From NCBI GenBank assembly GCA_002633005.1, contig NMRA01000448.1, positions 62,001 to 126,000 on the forward strand: a stretch of DNA of 64,000 nucleotides, written 5' to 3'. This document shows, piece by piece, positions 23,052 through 35,410 of this stretch (position 1 is the stretch's first letter; the number at the start of each line of letters is the position of its first letter). The notes below the pieces were generated by a model. The model did no database searches. It was given only the letters and a program-made list of their open reading frames with translations, and was not told the origin of the DNA. Source of the stretch: Phoronis australis. Its lineage: Eukaryota > Phoronida > Phoronidae. The translations under genes and the position numbers were made by a program.

Positions 23052-26000
23052 CCAATCACATTTATATCATTTGACAAAATTACCTGCTCCGTTTCATACC
23101 ATTTGTTGGGCTAGCATGCCAATGCTCAAAGATTTAATCGGTGATTTGATGCTCTGGCTTCACCTTAAACACCACTCAACCGAGGCTTCCAAAGCTAGAC
23201 AAGCTTATGACCACGATCCAATGACTGAGACATGCGACATCAACTTCAATGCTCACTCTCTTGGCAGTGCAACAAAACACATGCGAAGACTGGATTGATT
23301 ATACACGAATGAGAAATCACATGACGACACGGACAGCGCTCAACGAAAGACACTGGCGCTCCAGAAATAGCCTATTAAACTTTTTTCGTCAAAAAGGTGA
23401 CTGTAACTCAATTCCCTAATTCATCAAATTATTGACTTATTTATCAAATTAATTAAGATCATTCGAAAATGTGACGCTCATATCGTGAAGAATTGTTTTT
23501 TTTTTAATTATTGATGGTGGATATATATCAATTATAAAAAGTTTGGCCTTCATTTGATCATCTTATTTGTTCTCATACACGCCAGGAAAATATAAAAAGA
23601 GATTAAAGCGTAGCAGATAAGGAAGTATTGCGCCTATTAATCAAATTTGTTATCACCTAATATTCACTTTACATCATAACTTTGGCAGTAATTAGCAAAG
23701 TAGCTATCGCAGCATAACCAACACAATTCATCATTTATGAGTACAGAAAAAAGCGGAATAACTCGGTTGGAAGGGCTGATTGCTTCCTGGGGGGCCTCTA
23801 CTTCAGGAGGTATTAGTAGAAAGGTGCCGCCAACTCGAATGGATATTTTGCCCTCTCAGGTATCGTCTCGGGTGAGGATTTTGGTCTTTCGGTATTGCCA
23901 CGAGTAGGTAAATAAAAAAGTGGAGTTGGGGGAAAGTCATCATTGGTCTCGGGTGCTCATTTTACCCGTTGTCGGGTATAGCGTTGGTCTGGATTTTGAA
24001 TGCGCGACCGTACTGTTAACCGATTGTGCGGAAGAACCCCCCCAGGGAACTACTTTCATTCCTCCCCACACATGGGAAGAGCCAAAAAAAGCTTCATTTT
24101 ATACGGCTTGTGACGAACTGCAAGTGTTTAGCATATTATTTATTCATACGCCATCCGTTTAACAACCTGAAAGGCATGCTTCGTCTAAAAAGAACATAAA
24201 AATAGGCGATATACGGCCAAAGGGTTGAACTCAGCGCTGTGCAAAGCGATTTCATAGGCCAAGTAGTCGAGCGAATTTCGAATGTTTTGACAAGAACGGA
24301 CGGTAGCAGTCATAACAGACAAACACAATAACAAGGTTATTTTAAGATCAGCACTGTGATACCTATCCGTTTTGTTATGATCTTTAGGTTATTGAATCGT
24401 AACCCTTATCGAATTTCAAGGACTGCATTTGTTCAAATGATGTGATCTTAGGTAAGAGACGGTCAGTTACAACGCCACTGGTTCATTTTGAAAAGCCTGG
24501 GGGCAATGGTCGATGTAATTATTTGTCTAGTAAATTGACACTACATTTTCAGAACAGTCAACGAACACTTAACAGTTAAGTAGCAACAGTATAGCAATTT
24601 CATCAATCCCAACTCCTAACATTTCATTCCACATCATTACCAAATCTGAGGATCTTCTTTTAGTCATAAAAGGGGACAAGTTATACATTCACTTCCGATG
24701 ACACATACTGGCTACAGTAGGCCTTCCGTTCTTTGTTCTGTGTTCTCGCGGTGACGTAATGCGGTGACGTAATGTGGCACTAAAAGAATCACGGATCAAC
24801 GAATGAGTGTTTTCTTCTATTATTTAAAGCGTTCCTACAATGGGTTTTTGCACTTTTTGAGGTTTTCGACCGTGTATAATAATTTTATAACACAAAATCT
24901 AACTAAACAAATAGTGTACTGAGTGTAGTGTCATAATCGTGTCCGACGCACGAACTTGCGCATTTTCTGGGCGATCTTAGGGACCTTTGGAAGACCAAAA
25001 TTGAAATATTGTCTACACGATTAATATTACTACATCCTTCGCACAAGCAAATTTTCACGAAACTCTGTCGAACTCAGTTTTCGAGACCGCTACGACTGGC
25101 TGGCTTAGAACAGCACAATGGCGGAGACCGGATCCACTCAGTAGTATGACGTCACACAAAAATTACATATTTTTTAATTTTTGTTATTATTTCTTGATCA
25201 AGAGTACACCTATTGAAGAACGTATACTTATAGTATCATGCCAAAATTGTTGGTAACCGAATTCGAGCATTTAGGACATGGTGTGAAAGGTTTAAGAGTT
25301 GCTGGGACTATCTGGTCCAATACATCTAAAAATAACAAGAGCCCGTTCACGGAAGACTTTAAGTCAGCCCTCCCTCTCTCACTGCCGTTTTCACCTCCAG
25401 CGCCCCCCCCGCACGTCACCACCACTTAGGATACCGGTATTCACAACTTTCACCATGCATCTTCTAGTCTTTACCTATTTCGCCTTTGAAGCTACAAATT
25501 ATTAAAGGCATATGATAACCCTCCCCCACCTGCCCTTGGGAAACGTCAACTTAAGTCGGACTAGGATTAAAAATTAAAACCCTAGAATCAAATTGAACTT
25601 GATAATACAAAAAAAAGATTCTTTGTGTACTAATCATCCCGTCAGGCGGTCGCAGTTTGCTTTAGTATAATTAGCCGTTGCTGAATCTAACAATGCAAGA
25701 TTACGTACACAGTACTTGTATCAAATACTTATCGAACCCATGTTATGACTTCTAAAGTCTCTTCGAACGTTTTGATGTGCCTTGCTCATGTTCGTTCAAC
25801 GTCTATTTTTATCACTTAAATCGTAACACAGGTTATGTAAAAATCTTTTCAAGATGATGTGGCTTTTTCGATGCAGTCTGCTGCATGTGTGATTAAACGC
25901 TATCAAGCACTCAAGCGCCTTTGTCGCGTGTGTGAATGGTAAAACCGCCTAAGCTTAGAAAAATGTTAGTGCACTTTCCTTTAAATACACGTACAAAGGT

Positions 26001-27833
26001 ACAAAAGGCGATTAACTGAACTGATCGCAGGCGCAAGCCGCAGTCGGGTCGAAATCGCAGGTGCTGAGTTGTGTCAACCCGTGCTTCGTTGACTGCGTCT
26101 GAATAGGTTCGGTAAAAAGAGAAAAGTTTCACTCGGATTGTATACTTAAAACGACGAAAATCTCAGTGAACTCACCGTTCTTACTGAATTGACCACGACA
26201 AGTCAAACCCTGTATAATTTTCCTTCGTGCTATCAATCTGCTAAGATGCAGTAAAGCTTTCTTGTGTTATTAACTGTAATTTATGTCAAAATATGGCTTA
26301 GAAGGGAGTTATTAAATTTGAAGATTCAATTTTACTGGGAAAGTCTACAATTCGAGTGATGTCCTTTGTGAAATTTCCCCTAAGTGCTGTGGATATCGGC
26401 ACTCGAAGGAAAATTCTGGGTAAAATGTGCTTTGTAATGAATACGACCAGTGTTGTGATGATTTCAGATAGCAAACGTAACTAAATTCAGCGAAATGGTA
26501 TATGCGGTCAATTTGCCAGTGTCATTGTTGAATATACTGCCCGACCATGTCCTGCTGTCAAATATGACTTTCTTAACAGGCCTGTTTGTTTTGAGTAACG
26601 TATTGGTGTTCATATCATTTGCCTGGATTAACATTTGTTGCAATAAAACACCGGGAATTCCCCTGTCGGTCACACTGTTTCGACGACTGAAACTAATCGG
26701 CCGTGACAAAAAATAACTTCAAGGGCCTGTTCTGAAACAAGAACGAGTTGCCTAATAAGTGGCTTGTATGAAAACTTAGTAAATCATTTAAATTAGTTCG
26801 TTGGCAACTAGCACGTGCTCTAATGCTTTATTGCTTATATTGTGGTCCCACTTTAAATACAGTTTCAGTACTTACTTACTTTAACTGAAAATATTTATCA
26901 GAGTAAGAATCTTTTTATTACGATAAGCAGACTAAATCAAGTATTGTTTTTGGAGGAAGATGCGGATCTCTTTCCTTAAGAATCTTCGGTGGATATACAC
27001 CTCATGGAATCGTACCATTCACGTTCACGTGGCTGTTGAAGAAGCACAGTTTAACACGTAACAGGTGACACGTGCTGGAGGTCATTGTCTCGTAAAATTG
27101 TAATGAATCATGTCGAAGAGGGCACGGAATGGGTTTTACTAATTGTCGGTCGTAGAATGTGATGTGTAATTATTTAACTTAGAACATTTCAGGTTTCATC
27201 GCCCTAGAGCAGTAACATGTCGGATTGCGGAGACTGTTTACTCTATTCTGATCAGACGTGCACCACACAAAATGTACAGGTATGTCCTAAGGCCTAAAAG
27301 TTATACGACACCAGCATGAAATAACTACGCAACAAATTTTCTCACCCACAGAAAGAAATAACTACACATACCTTTGTATGCTAGATATGAATGTGGAATC
27401 CTTTTTAAACCATCACGGTGAATTTACTCCATGGATCTATCTAGACGAGTGCTTGACAATCGGGCCATCAGGCAACAGTATTTAATGACTACACGATCTC
27501 ACCAAGCACGGTTTTGAATGACTACAGAATGCTTCTGAACACCCCCGTGCAATAAAGGTTCCGTTTCTATTGCTTTTCAGCTGCGTTATACATACATGTT
27601 ATCGTTTCAGCGAACAAACGTTAGTAAATATGCGCCGTGTACATAAACAATTTTGTCAATGCCGATTCGACTATACACGTATGGGGCCAGTTTTTTATGT
27701 GGGTTAGATAACCGATTTATTCACGAAACATGTTATATTGTCCCTCAGTTATAACTTCAAGCATAATTTTGGTATCGGATACATAATTCACGCGTAATCA
27801 CCATCAGGAACACCTCCCTCGGCTATTTGCGTA
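23052..27833. other. Non-coding; contains a short tandem CRE-like pair
   Basis: Nearly 5 kb of intronic sequence without a supported gene. The only feature noted is the duplicated TGACGTAA site at 24748-24773. Confidence 0.5.
24748..24773 (+). promoter_or_regulatory. Tandem 13-bp duplication carrying TGACGTAA
   Basis: GCGGTGACGTAAT is repeated twice head to tail. TGACGTAA is a CRE/ATF-type core, so two bZIP sites would lie 13 bp apart. That it acts as an enhancer is inference; a chance microduplication is equally possible. Confidence 0.3.
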
Positions 27834-27991
27834 GCCTCAAATTTCCCTTCGGAGGTGAACGTTATTTTGCGCACGTGCGGACTTCAGTTGTACGGCAAGT
27901 CATGTGACTTTCTAACTGGAGAACGCTTGGCCACATGACTTAAGTTTGCACATGCGCTTATAACATTCATCTCCGAAGGGAAATTTGAGAC
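27834..27991. mobile_element. Foldback MITE-like element with TA ends
   Basis: The left arm (27834 to about 27907) begins GCCTCAAATTTCCCTTCGGA. The right arm (about 27932-27991) is its near reverse complement, ending TCCGAAGGGAAATTTGAGAC. Homology continues inward through GTTAT, GCGCACGTGC and ACTT...CATGTG, with a roughly 15-base insertion in the left arm. TA dinucleotides flank both ends, which fits a Tc1/mariner-type target site. It is non-autonomous, with no coding sequence. Confidence 0.75.
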
Positions 27992-30900
27992 TAAGAAAAA
28001 ACCTTGGTCTAACTTCTCCTCAGTTTTGTAACTAGTTTCAAATTTCCATTTCTGTGAGATGTGTGTAACGTGCGTATTTGAAGCGCTTTTTGTGTCATCG
28101 CGTTTCTATGGAGTATAATTTTGAGATCGGATATGTAGTTCACGGGTCATCAATTGATTAAATTTCATTTGCTCATTGAGCAGTAATCATTTTAAAGGAT
28201 TATTACCTCAAGAGTATTATGTTGAAATGGTCCACAATAATGCATATATAAAGTTTCACACGGTAGTCTCGTTGTTATTTCAATGGCAGAACACACTGTT
28301 GACGTCATCGACGGGTATTCAGTGGCACCCGGATAAAATTTCACCTGCATTTCTGGTCAGAGTTAATCTTTTGGAATTGATTTTAGAGAAAGTACAAGCC
28401 TTTTCCACGAAATACAAATGTGTCAAGCGCACTTTGCGACACCAACGTGCTCGGAAAACATGGCGCTTCCTACAGATGTTGACAAAACACCATGACCGAC
28501 ATACATACCGACACACAAACACAATGGTTGTAAACGTGCACAGTCAAAACAGTATCACTGACCAGTAGACATCTCGAAACGTTGATTTTCAAGCTCCGAA
28601 TCGCTAAGCGGTCATCCTCGGAGAATCGTTTCCATACAAATGTGGGCTCAGATACTGGTAGTTGCCGAATCAACTTGAGAAATGCACGAGAGCAATTTTA
28701 TTAATTAGGAAAATTGTTTTACCCTTAGAGACGCTTCAGAACTGTTGACACGAGAGTCATAATACCACAACTGCGGGAACCCTTTATGTGACAAATGGAA
28801 AGTCCGAATTTAGGGAAATTAACGAGTCATCTGTTGGAAGCGCGGACAATAAATGTCAGGCAGTTGGACAATGCGTTATCACGCATGGTCACCAAGTGGT
28901 CCACTTTACAATTTCTGGCGTCCCACTACATGTGTTGTTCATAAAGAAAGAAACGTGGCATGGCATGAAAAACATGTTAAATGCGTTTTGATCATTTTAG
29001 GTTTCATATTGACAAGTGACTGTACTCAGCACAACTAAAATGACCTGCGCAGTTGATCTATCGCATTTAACGGTTCAGTGTGATGATCATCAGACAGGGG
29101 GAGCCACACGATCACTCATGGGTCAAACTGGTTAGTGTTAATCATATGGGCACGGTCGCCCATAATTCGCTTGCAGACCCAGATAGATAACCCTAGTATT
29201 CACTTTATGCACGTGTGCTAACGTTGGGTTGTCTTTTACCCGTTCTTTGCAAACTTCTTTTCAATCAACGTTAAAAGAAAATTAGACTATGATTTAACCT
29301 CGTACCATATCCTAAAAGTCGTTAGAACACTTAAATATTTGCAGGAAAATGCTCTGTAACCGTAGTCAACAGTTTGGAATGATTTCCTTGCTAAACACGC
29401 GATCGTGATCAACGTTTCGGGCGAGATGATCGACAGCTGCGGGTAAAGACCATTGATCACGACTAAAAGCACAGAATGACGATCGTATTGCAACTTGAAT
29501 CTCTCGCAGGCTAGCTCTGACCGAAGCAGTTTTGGGTCAATGAAATCATAAAGGTGGGTTAGTTCCTTTTAAATTGAATGCAGGACAACTTTTCTCATTT
29601 TTTAGGGGATACTCGCTATTTCAAAACATGTCTCACCGTAGCTATTGCTCATGTAAGCACAAATGCCTTTACTTCCGCAGATAGGCGTGTGGCCCAAATA
29701 CACACAGATATGGTTGCCAATGTTAATTAATTCATCAAAATGAGGCCACAGTCTGATGACCCCGGCGTGTCATGTTTATGTTTAGAAAGTGAAAGCTAAA
29801 CGCATACACTGTTTTTGTTGAGTTGCCCTTTCTTCATATAACACAAAAGATAAGAAGATTTATATTGGTCTTGTTTTGTGAGCGATCAGTAAATATAACG
29901 AGGTAGTGTATTTTGTTGTGTTGGAATTGTTAGACTTAGAAGTCTAATTTGAAATGATGTTGACTCAAAGTGCAAAATTGTACGCTTTGACAGTATGGGG
30001 ACGCCGGATGATGGAACCCCCTTTGAAAAAGGATCGATCGACAATCAGTATCACACGCATATGTTGTGAGTAACCCCTGTCCTCCCCCAACCTCTTCCCC
30101 TCCGTTCCTCCTTGCCTAATTCGTCATCTACGCATGCGCTGTGGTGAATCGTTAAAGGGGTAATAAACCGGCGCATTCTGTTAAGGAAACGGCTTTTGAT
30201 TTATGCCACTTATGGTTGTAAAATCGATCTCCTCTTGCTCCTTACTGGAATAAGAAATGATTTCTACAGATATTTATTGTTTCAGAGCAGACCCGTTATG
30301 TTGCTTGTCGCGATGGGTTAGTTGGAGTGGCCCAGGTAATATGTCCATCTGGGAAATTCCAGGCATTTTATTCCAACCAATTCCAATTCAGAACGCGATA
30401 ATGTTATTAACGCAGGAACATGATTTAGAGCCACTTTAACTAAAAAGTGCACTGTGCTGCTACTTTAAACAGGGCTTTGTTGAAAACAGTGTTCAGTTTC
30501 GCTACACAGTCAATAGAACATTACAGACAACCAAGCAATGCCTGGCGAAAGGAAAATAACCTGAAATGCTCACGTCATCTTAGTGTGAGTTTTCGATGAC
30601 CGTCAACAGACGGCGAACACAAAATACATGAAAACTTCTGTTTGACTGCGTGTCAAAAGTCAATAACACATTTATGTTGCTCTCGACTTCGTTTTTAATT
30701 TAGACAGGATGACCGGGCAGTCCTTTCATCTCAGAACATCAGATGTGTTTTTGATTTTCACAGTAGAATGTGAGAGATGTTTATAGCAAATTGGGAATAG
30801 CAAAATCTGCGATAAAATCACGTCACGTTGCCATATATCATTGTTCCTTTGAAATAAACCGCAAAAAGTGTAGAATGGGTCTTTATCTGCTTCTTTTTTA

Positions 30901-31680
30901 TGACATTCGTCGGTTTTTTGTTAAGCTCTTGAGTTTAAAAACACAAGTTCGGCGCAACGACACCAACAGAACAGCGAACGCAAATTAGCAATAACACTCT
31001 TTCAGTGCTCCTACCTGTTACGCAAAAGATAGACATGGCTTACGACTCATCAGAGGAATTCACGGCAAACTAATTTCAAATCTTTTCCGTCCTGTTGCAA
31101 CTTGATGTTTGGATTACTGCTGACGTTACAGTGTAAATCAATGGGTGAACTTGTACAAGCTAACTCAACATCTGTTGACAACTGAATGAGAACACGCACA
31201 AGTATTCGATTAACGGCTACCATATGCCATAAAAAGTGCAGATTTGTACCAATCAATTACATAATGCGCACAAAACCTCTTGTTATGACGTCTTTATATC
31301 AGAAATAGCCATTGACTATGAAAATCATACTGGGTTCAAGAAAATGAATTTTAATAGTCTAATTTTAATGTTGATACATTTGTCAATTGCGGTTGTATAA
31401 ACTCAACTAATCCAAATTGATCATTTAATAATGACTGCTGTTTCCGTTTAAATTTGACTGGTATAACGGCATTTTTCATTTGAACCTGGGTTCCTAGTTT
31501 CAATCATTCCCGGTAAACTCCTCTCGTTGGTTGTGACATACGGACCCAGGGCAGCGTTGCTACCAGGAATTACTATCAGAAGCGCACTGACTACTCACTC
31601 AATCACGTTGCAGCTCCGTGTCGACAGTTCACTTTTTCCTCAGACTTTCTACACGAATAAGGTCAAAATGATAACAGAAA

Positions 31681-31745
31681 TATAAAAGGCCGCATATAAA
31701 CAAAGCGTGTAGATTTCTGTGTATACACACAACATTCTACACGAA
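31681..31745 (+). promoter_or_regulatory. TATA-box-like sequence with a downstream hairpin
   Basis: TATAAAAGG matches the TATA consensus well. About 27 bases downstream, CGTGTAGA faces TCTACACG around a nested GTGTATACAC palindrome. No open frame of note follows, so a promoter role is only a weak possibility. Confidence 0.15.
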
Positions 31746-32245
31746 ACCATACATGATGTAGGTTACAACCTGGTGTGAACTCGAAATTATTTTTGATAGA
31801 AAATCACCTTTTATTTTATCCTGTGTTTGAATATATTATGATTTACACAGATCTGTGTCTAGTCCAAGTTGTCATTTGATGATCTAGAGATTGCAGTTAC
31901 TCGTTTAAAGCTTGAAATTTCGATCTTAGACTTGAACTTATAGCCTTAATGGGGTCATTAAGGACTAACAGGGATTAGACAGTCACTCAGGTAAACCAGA
32001 ATGTACTCGAACACAGATTAATAAACATTAATTTTGAGCTCGCACAATAGTAGAGCGGAAAGATTTATTTCGAGTTCAAAGATTAGACCTCGGGCCCAGG
32101 TCAGCCTGGATTATTCACAAAACAATATCTTTATACAAGTACTACGGGTTAGACGATTATTCTGGCAGGGGTGCGCATGGTATGCGTGTCGAAGTGATAG
32201 TTCTACCGGGAAAATCAATCATAGCATATCAGTACTATCAATAAA

Positions 32246-32372
32246 GTATATATACATATTATACATACGTATATATACATATGTATATGTGTATTTGGGT
32301 AGCAGACCTTCTTTTATACATGTTTCATTGGTATATATACATATACATATACATATGTATACATACAAATGT
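32246..32372. repeat. TATACA/CATATG-type palindromic simple repeat
   Basis: Two blocks of alternating TATATACATA and CATATGTATA (about 32246-32292 and 32330-32372) lie either side of a 37-bp spacer. The blocks are largely self-complementary and could form cruciforms. Confidence 0.85.
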
Positions 32373-35010
32373 ATATTTCAAATTTTCTTAACACTGTAAT
32401 GTAAAGCACTTTTTGAAACTGTTGTTCTTTAGAATATAAAACGTCATTCAACAAAGTTAACCATTTACGAACACATGTCAATTTTTTTCGACCCAAATAC
32501 AACGGACCCAACACAGAGAATGACCTTAAGTCTATAAAGAAAGCACATTTCCCAATTCAGTGGGACTGTAACAATTTGTAGTTTCTTTACCGAATATTTA
32601 TACACAGGTCAAGCTGGAAAATTCGGCAAATATAGTGAAATGTACAAAGCTAGATCCATGAATTCTGTTTGAAAATTAAAAAGGAGTCGAAAAACATGCA
32701 TGCCCACATAAGGCAGTCCTCACGAGTGACTGTAGCTATTCACAGAGATTACAATCAAATCTATGAATTACTTAAGCCAATCATTTGCGAACATTTGAGA
32801 ACAACGATTGGCCCATAGAATACTTTTAGAAAACCTTTGTACACACTGCTCAGCTGAGCGCCAACTGGCGGGAAAGCGCGGATTCGCCCCACTATAGTTT
32901 CCCATTTCCAAACTATGCCGTGTGTGTATTGAAAACATTTACCTGGTCATGTTTTGAGATCATACTATAAATACATCAAGATTTATAGCTCGAGGCCATG
33001 CTATCGTGTCGTGACACATTAAAAACATATTACACGTAGTTAAGTAAATGCAATGGTATTTATGTTAGCTACATACTCCTCGCTTCCCCGTTATCAAAGT
33101 TGGCAAGCTAAATCTGTCGACAAACGCTGGCAATACTGCACACTGGTACCCAAGTACCGATGCATGTCGATAGTAATAGCAGTAAAATACCGATAACAGA
33201 AGTAACGGTTTCCTTATTGGTTCTTGGCAAATTTGCCTATATAAAATATATTCAAAGCCAACAAATTCGTCAATTTATATTGGGTCGAGGCCTGACGCCA
33301 TAAAAATGACATGGCAAAAGGCACAATTTAATGCCTTGAATTTCACATCTTTAAAAATTTGACAAAATGGCCCATAGCTTTTACGGGAACGTTCAAAATG
33401 GTCGCGATTGACGTGATTGTACAAAACGAAATACGTTAGAGAGGGAGGGTCCAAGCTTCCAGCTTGTGCGCAATTTTGATGCATAAAAAAGCGAAGCAAA
33501 GAAAGAATTTCAACGTTTTTCTTATTTCCTCACGTATTGAAAACATGACGCGAAACAACCAACAGAACCAATGCCGCCTCTGATGGGTCCTTTCGTAGTG
33601 TCTGATCATCGTTCGTGTAAATTCTGATTGATAGAAACATCAAAGTTTTTGTACACTTGCGGTAATGGGGAGGTCTACTTTTAAACGAAATCCTTTTGGT
33701 GTATTTGGAGTATTAACATACTCGCCATTAGCGCAGGAACTTGTGCGCTTGTCGTATGAGTTACCATAGTGCAAGAAATGATGTATTATCACGTTTATCC
33801 GTTTGATCGGTCTTTAACCTGTAATAACGCTGGATTCACTTTTAAAACATAACTCATTGCTCGTCTGTTTATATCCAACCTTTTCCGAAATGTCGATTAA
33901 AACTTCAAACACACTCCAGCGCTGAAACCAATGTCGAAAGTGAGCGGGTCAAGAAGAGGTTGCTTCTATATTCCAAAACACCAGTTGGGTTATTACTATA
34001 TTATCCCACGTCTAAGTCAGGTTGACGTCTAAAGTGAGATAGAAATTTTGTAACATATCCTCGTATGATAAATTCCAGCAAATTCACAATCGACTACCCC
34101 ACGTTACGTTTTGGTACTAAAGATCAGTTTTGAACTACGACGAACAACAAATACCAGTACTAAGAACATTTAGTTAAGTTATGTGTGGTTAGACCATACC
34201 TAGGATACAAACATAGTCAAGTTTTTAAAGATTAATTAGCGATGATGGCTTCAAAACGTCAATCTCTCAACCAAATGGGCACTCAAGCATTCACAATGCC
34301 GGTTCTACGGCGAGGCTTCGGGGGTTTTACCACCCTCCTCAATAAACGACCTCTAACTGTGACAAAAACTCTTTTTCTGTAGTTAATTTTTTAATGATGA
34401 GGAACAACGACGGATTCAGAATGTCGCGAGGGGGATCTCGGAACACAGTTTCCAAACTAAAAGCGGTCACAATGTCTCTAAAAAATACATTCTGTTGGCA
34501 TTGTTATTCTAGTTCCAGGAGGTGTTCGAGGAATCAGTGAATCTCCCGTCGACAAAATCGTGAATCCACCATCGATTAACAGTTCTGACAGTCCCCCCAC
34601 TTCACCCCACTAGATCAGAATCTCAGTATACACAGCACTTAGCGTTCTTCCATAAATTGTCTAGTTGTTTGTTGGAACACATACCCTAAATCATGAGGTT
34701 AATTGTCATGTCGACATTGTGCAAACGTAAAGGTGTGAAGCGCAAACTTTATCAGCTGAACAAGAATTCTTAGCTAAACTTAACACGAGCGCCAATGTGG
34801 CAGAAGAGCGTTTGATTGTATGGAAAGTAAATATAACTCAAGGTGTCATAGTTTGAGTTTACAAATAGACACCAAACAAGCAGACTCTTCGCTTTCTTGG
34901 ATTGTGATACCATGATCAATTTCAACCTTCTCCGCCTTGATTGCTTTAGGTTACCACACAACACGCCTTTTGCCTGCAGGGCCGTAGGAAGCGGGGAACT
35001 ATCAGGCTCA

Positions 35011-35410
35011 CCGGGATTTTCCGTAGATAAGCCTATGGGCGTGTATTCGGAAAATGAAAAATTTCAGACGTTTTAGTAACACCAAATAAACGCCCGGGCG
35101 TCATAGGTTTCCAGACTTCGAGATTTTTTAAAATGTGTTTTTAAATTTTATGTTAATAAATAAATGCGTAGTTCGTCAGCACTTTTTTATAAATGATAAA
35201 TGCTCCACAAAACTGAATTTGTGACTTAAAGTTGACGCTTAGTGGGCTTCTGAGAGGAAATTTTCCAAATAAACGCCCCGCTATCTGGACACTTGACACC
35301 AGAAGTTGTAACATCAAATCAACGCCCACGGGCGTTTATTCGGCATAATTTTCCAAACAAATGCCCATGGGCGTTTCATCGGGTGAGCTTATCTACGAAA
35401 CTCCCCGGTA
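35011..35410. mobile_element. MITE-like element with subterminal GGGCGTTTATT motifs
   Basis: The left end reads CCGGGATTTTCCGTAGATAAGC. The reverse complement of the right end reads CCGGGGAGTTTCGTAGATAAGC, an imperfect terminal inverted repeat. It then continues inward through ATGGGCGTGTATTCGGAAAAT against ATGGGCATTTGTTTGGAAAAT after a 17-base insertion on the right side. Inside are further AAATAAACGCCC and GGGCGTTTATTCGG copies in both orientations. The internal sequence is AT-rich and non-coding, so the element is non-autonomous. No clear target-site duplication was seen. Confidence 0.65.

Larger units (their letters stand above)
27994..35010. other. Non-coding; simple repeat inside
   Basis: About 7 kb of intronic sequence. 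It includes the TATACA-type repeat at 32246-32372 and a TATA-box-like TATAAAAGG at about 31681 followed by a small hairpin. No supported gene. Confidence 0.5.

Noticed and set aside
22633-23298. Long Met-, His- and Ile-rich open frames of up to 219 codons
   Set aside because: They are translations of the GAT/GGT triplet array in different frames, with no normal codon composition.
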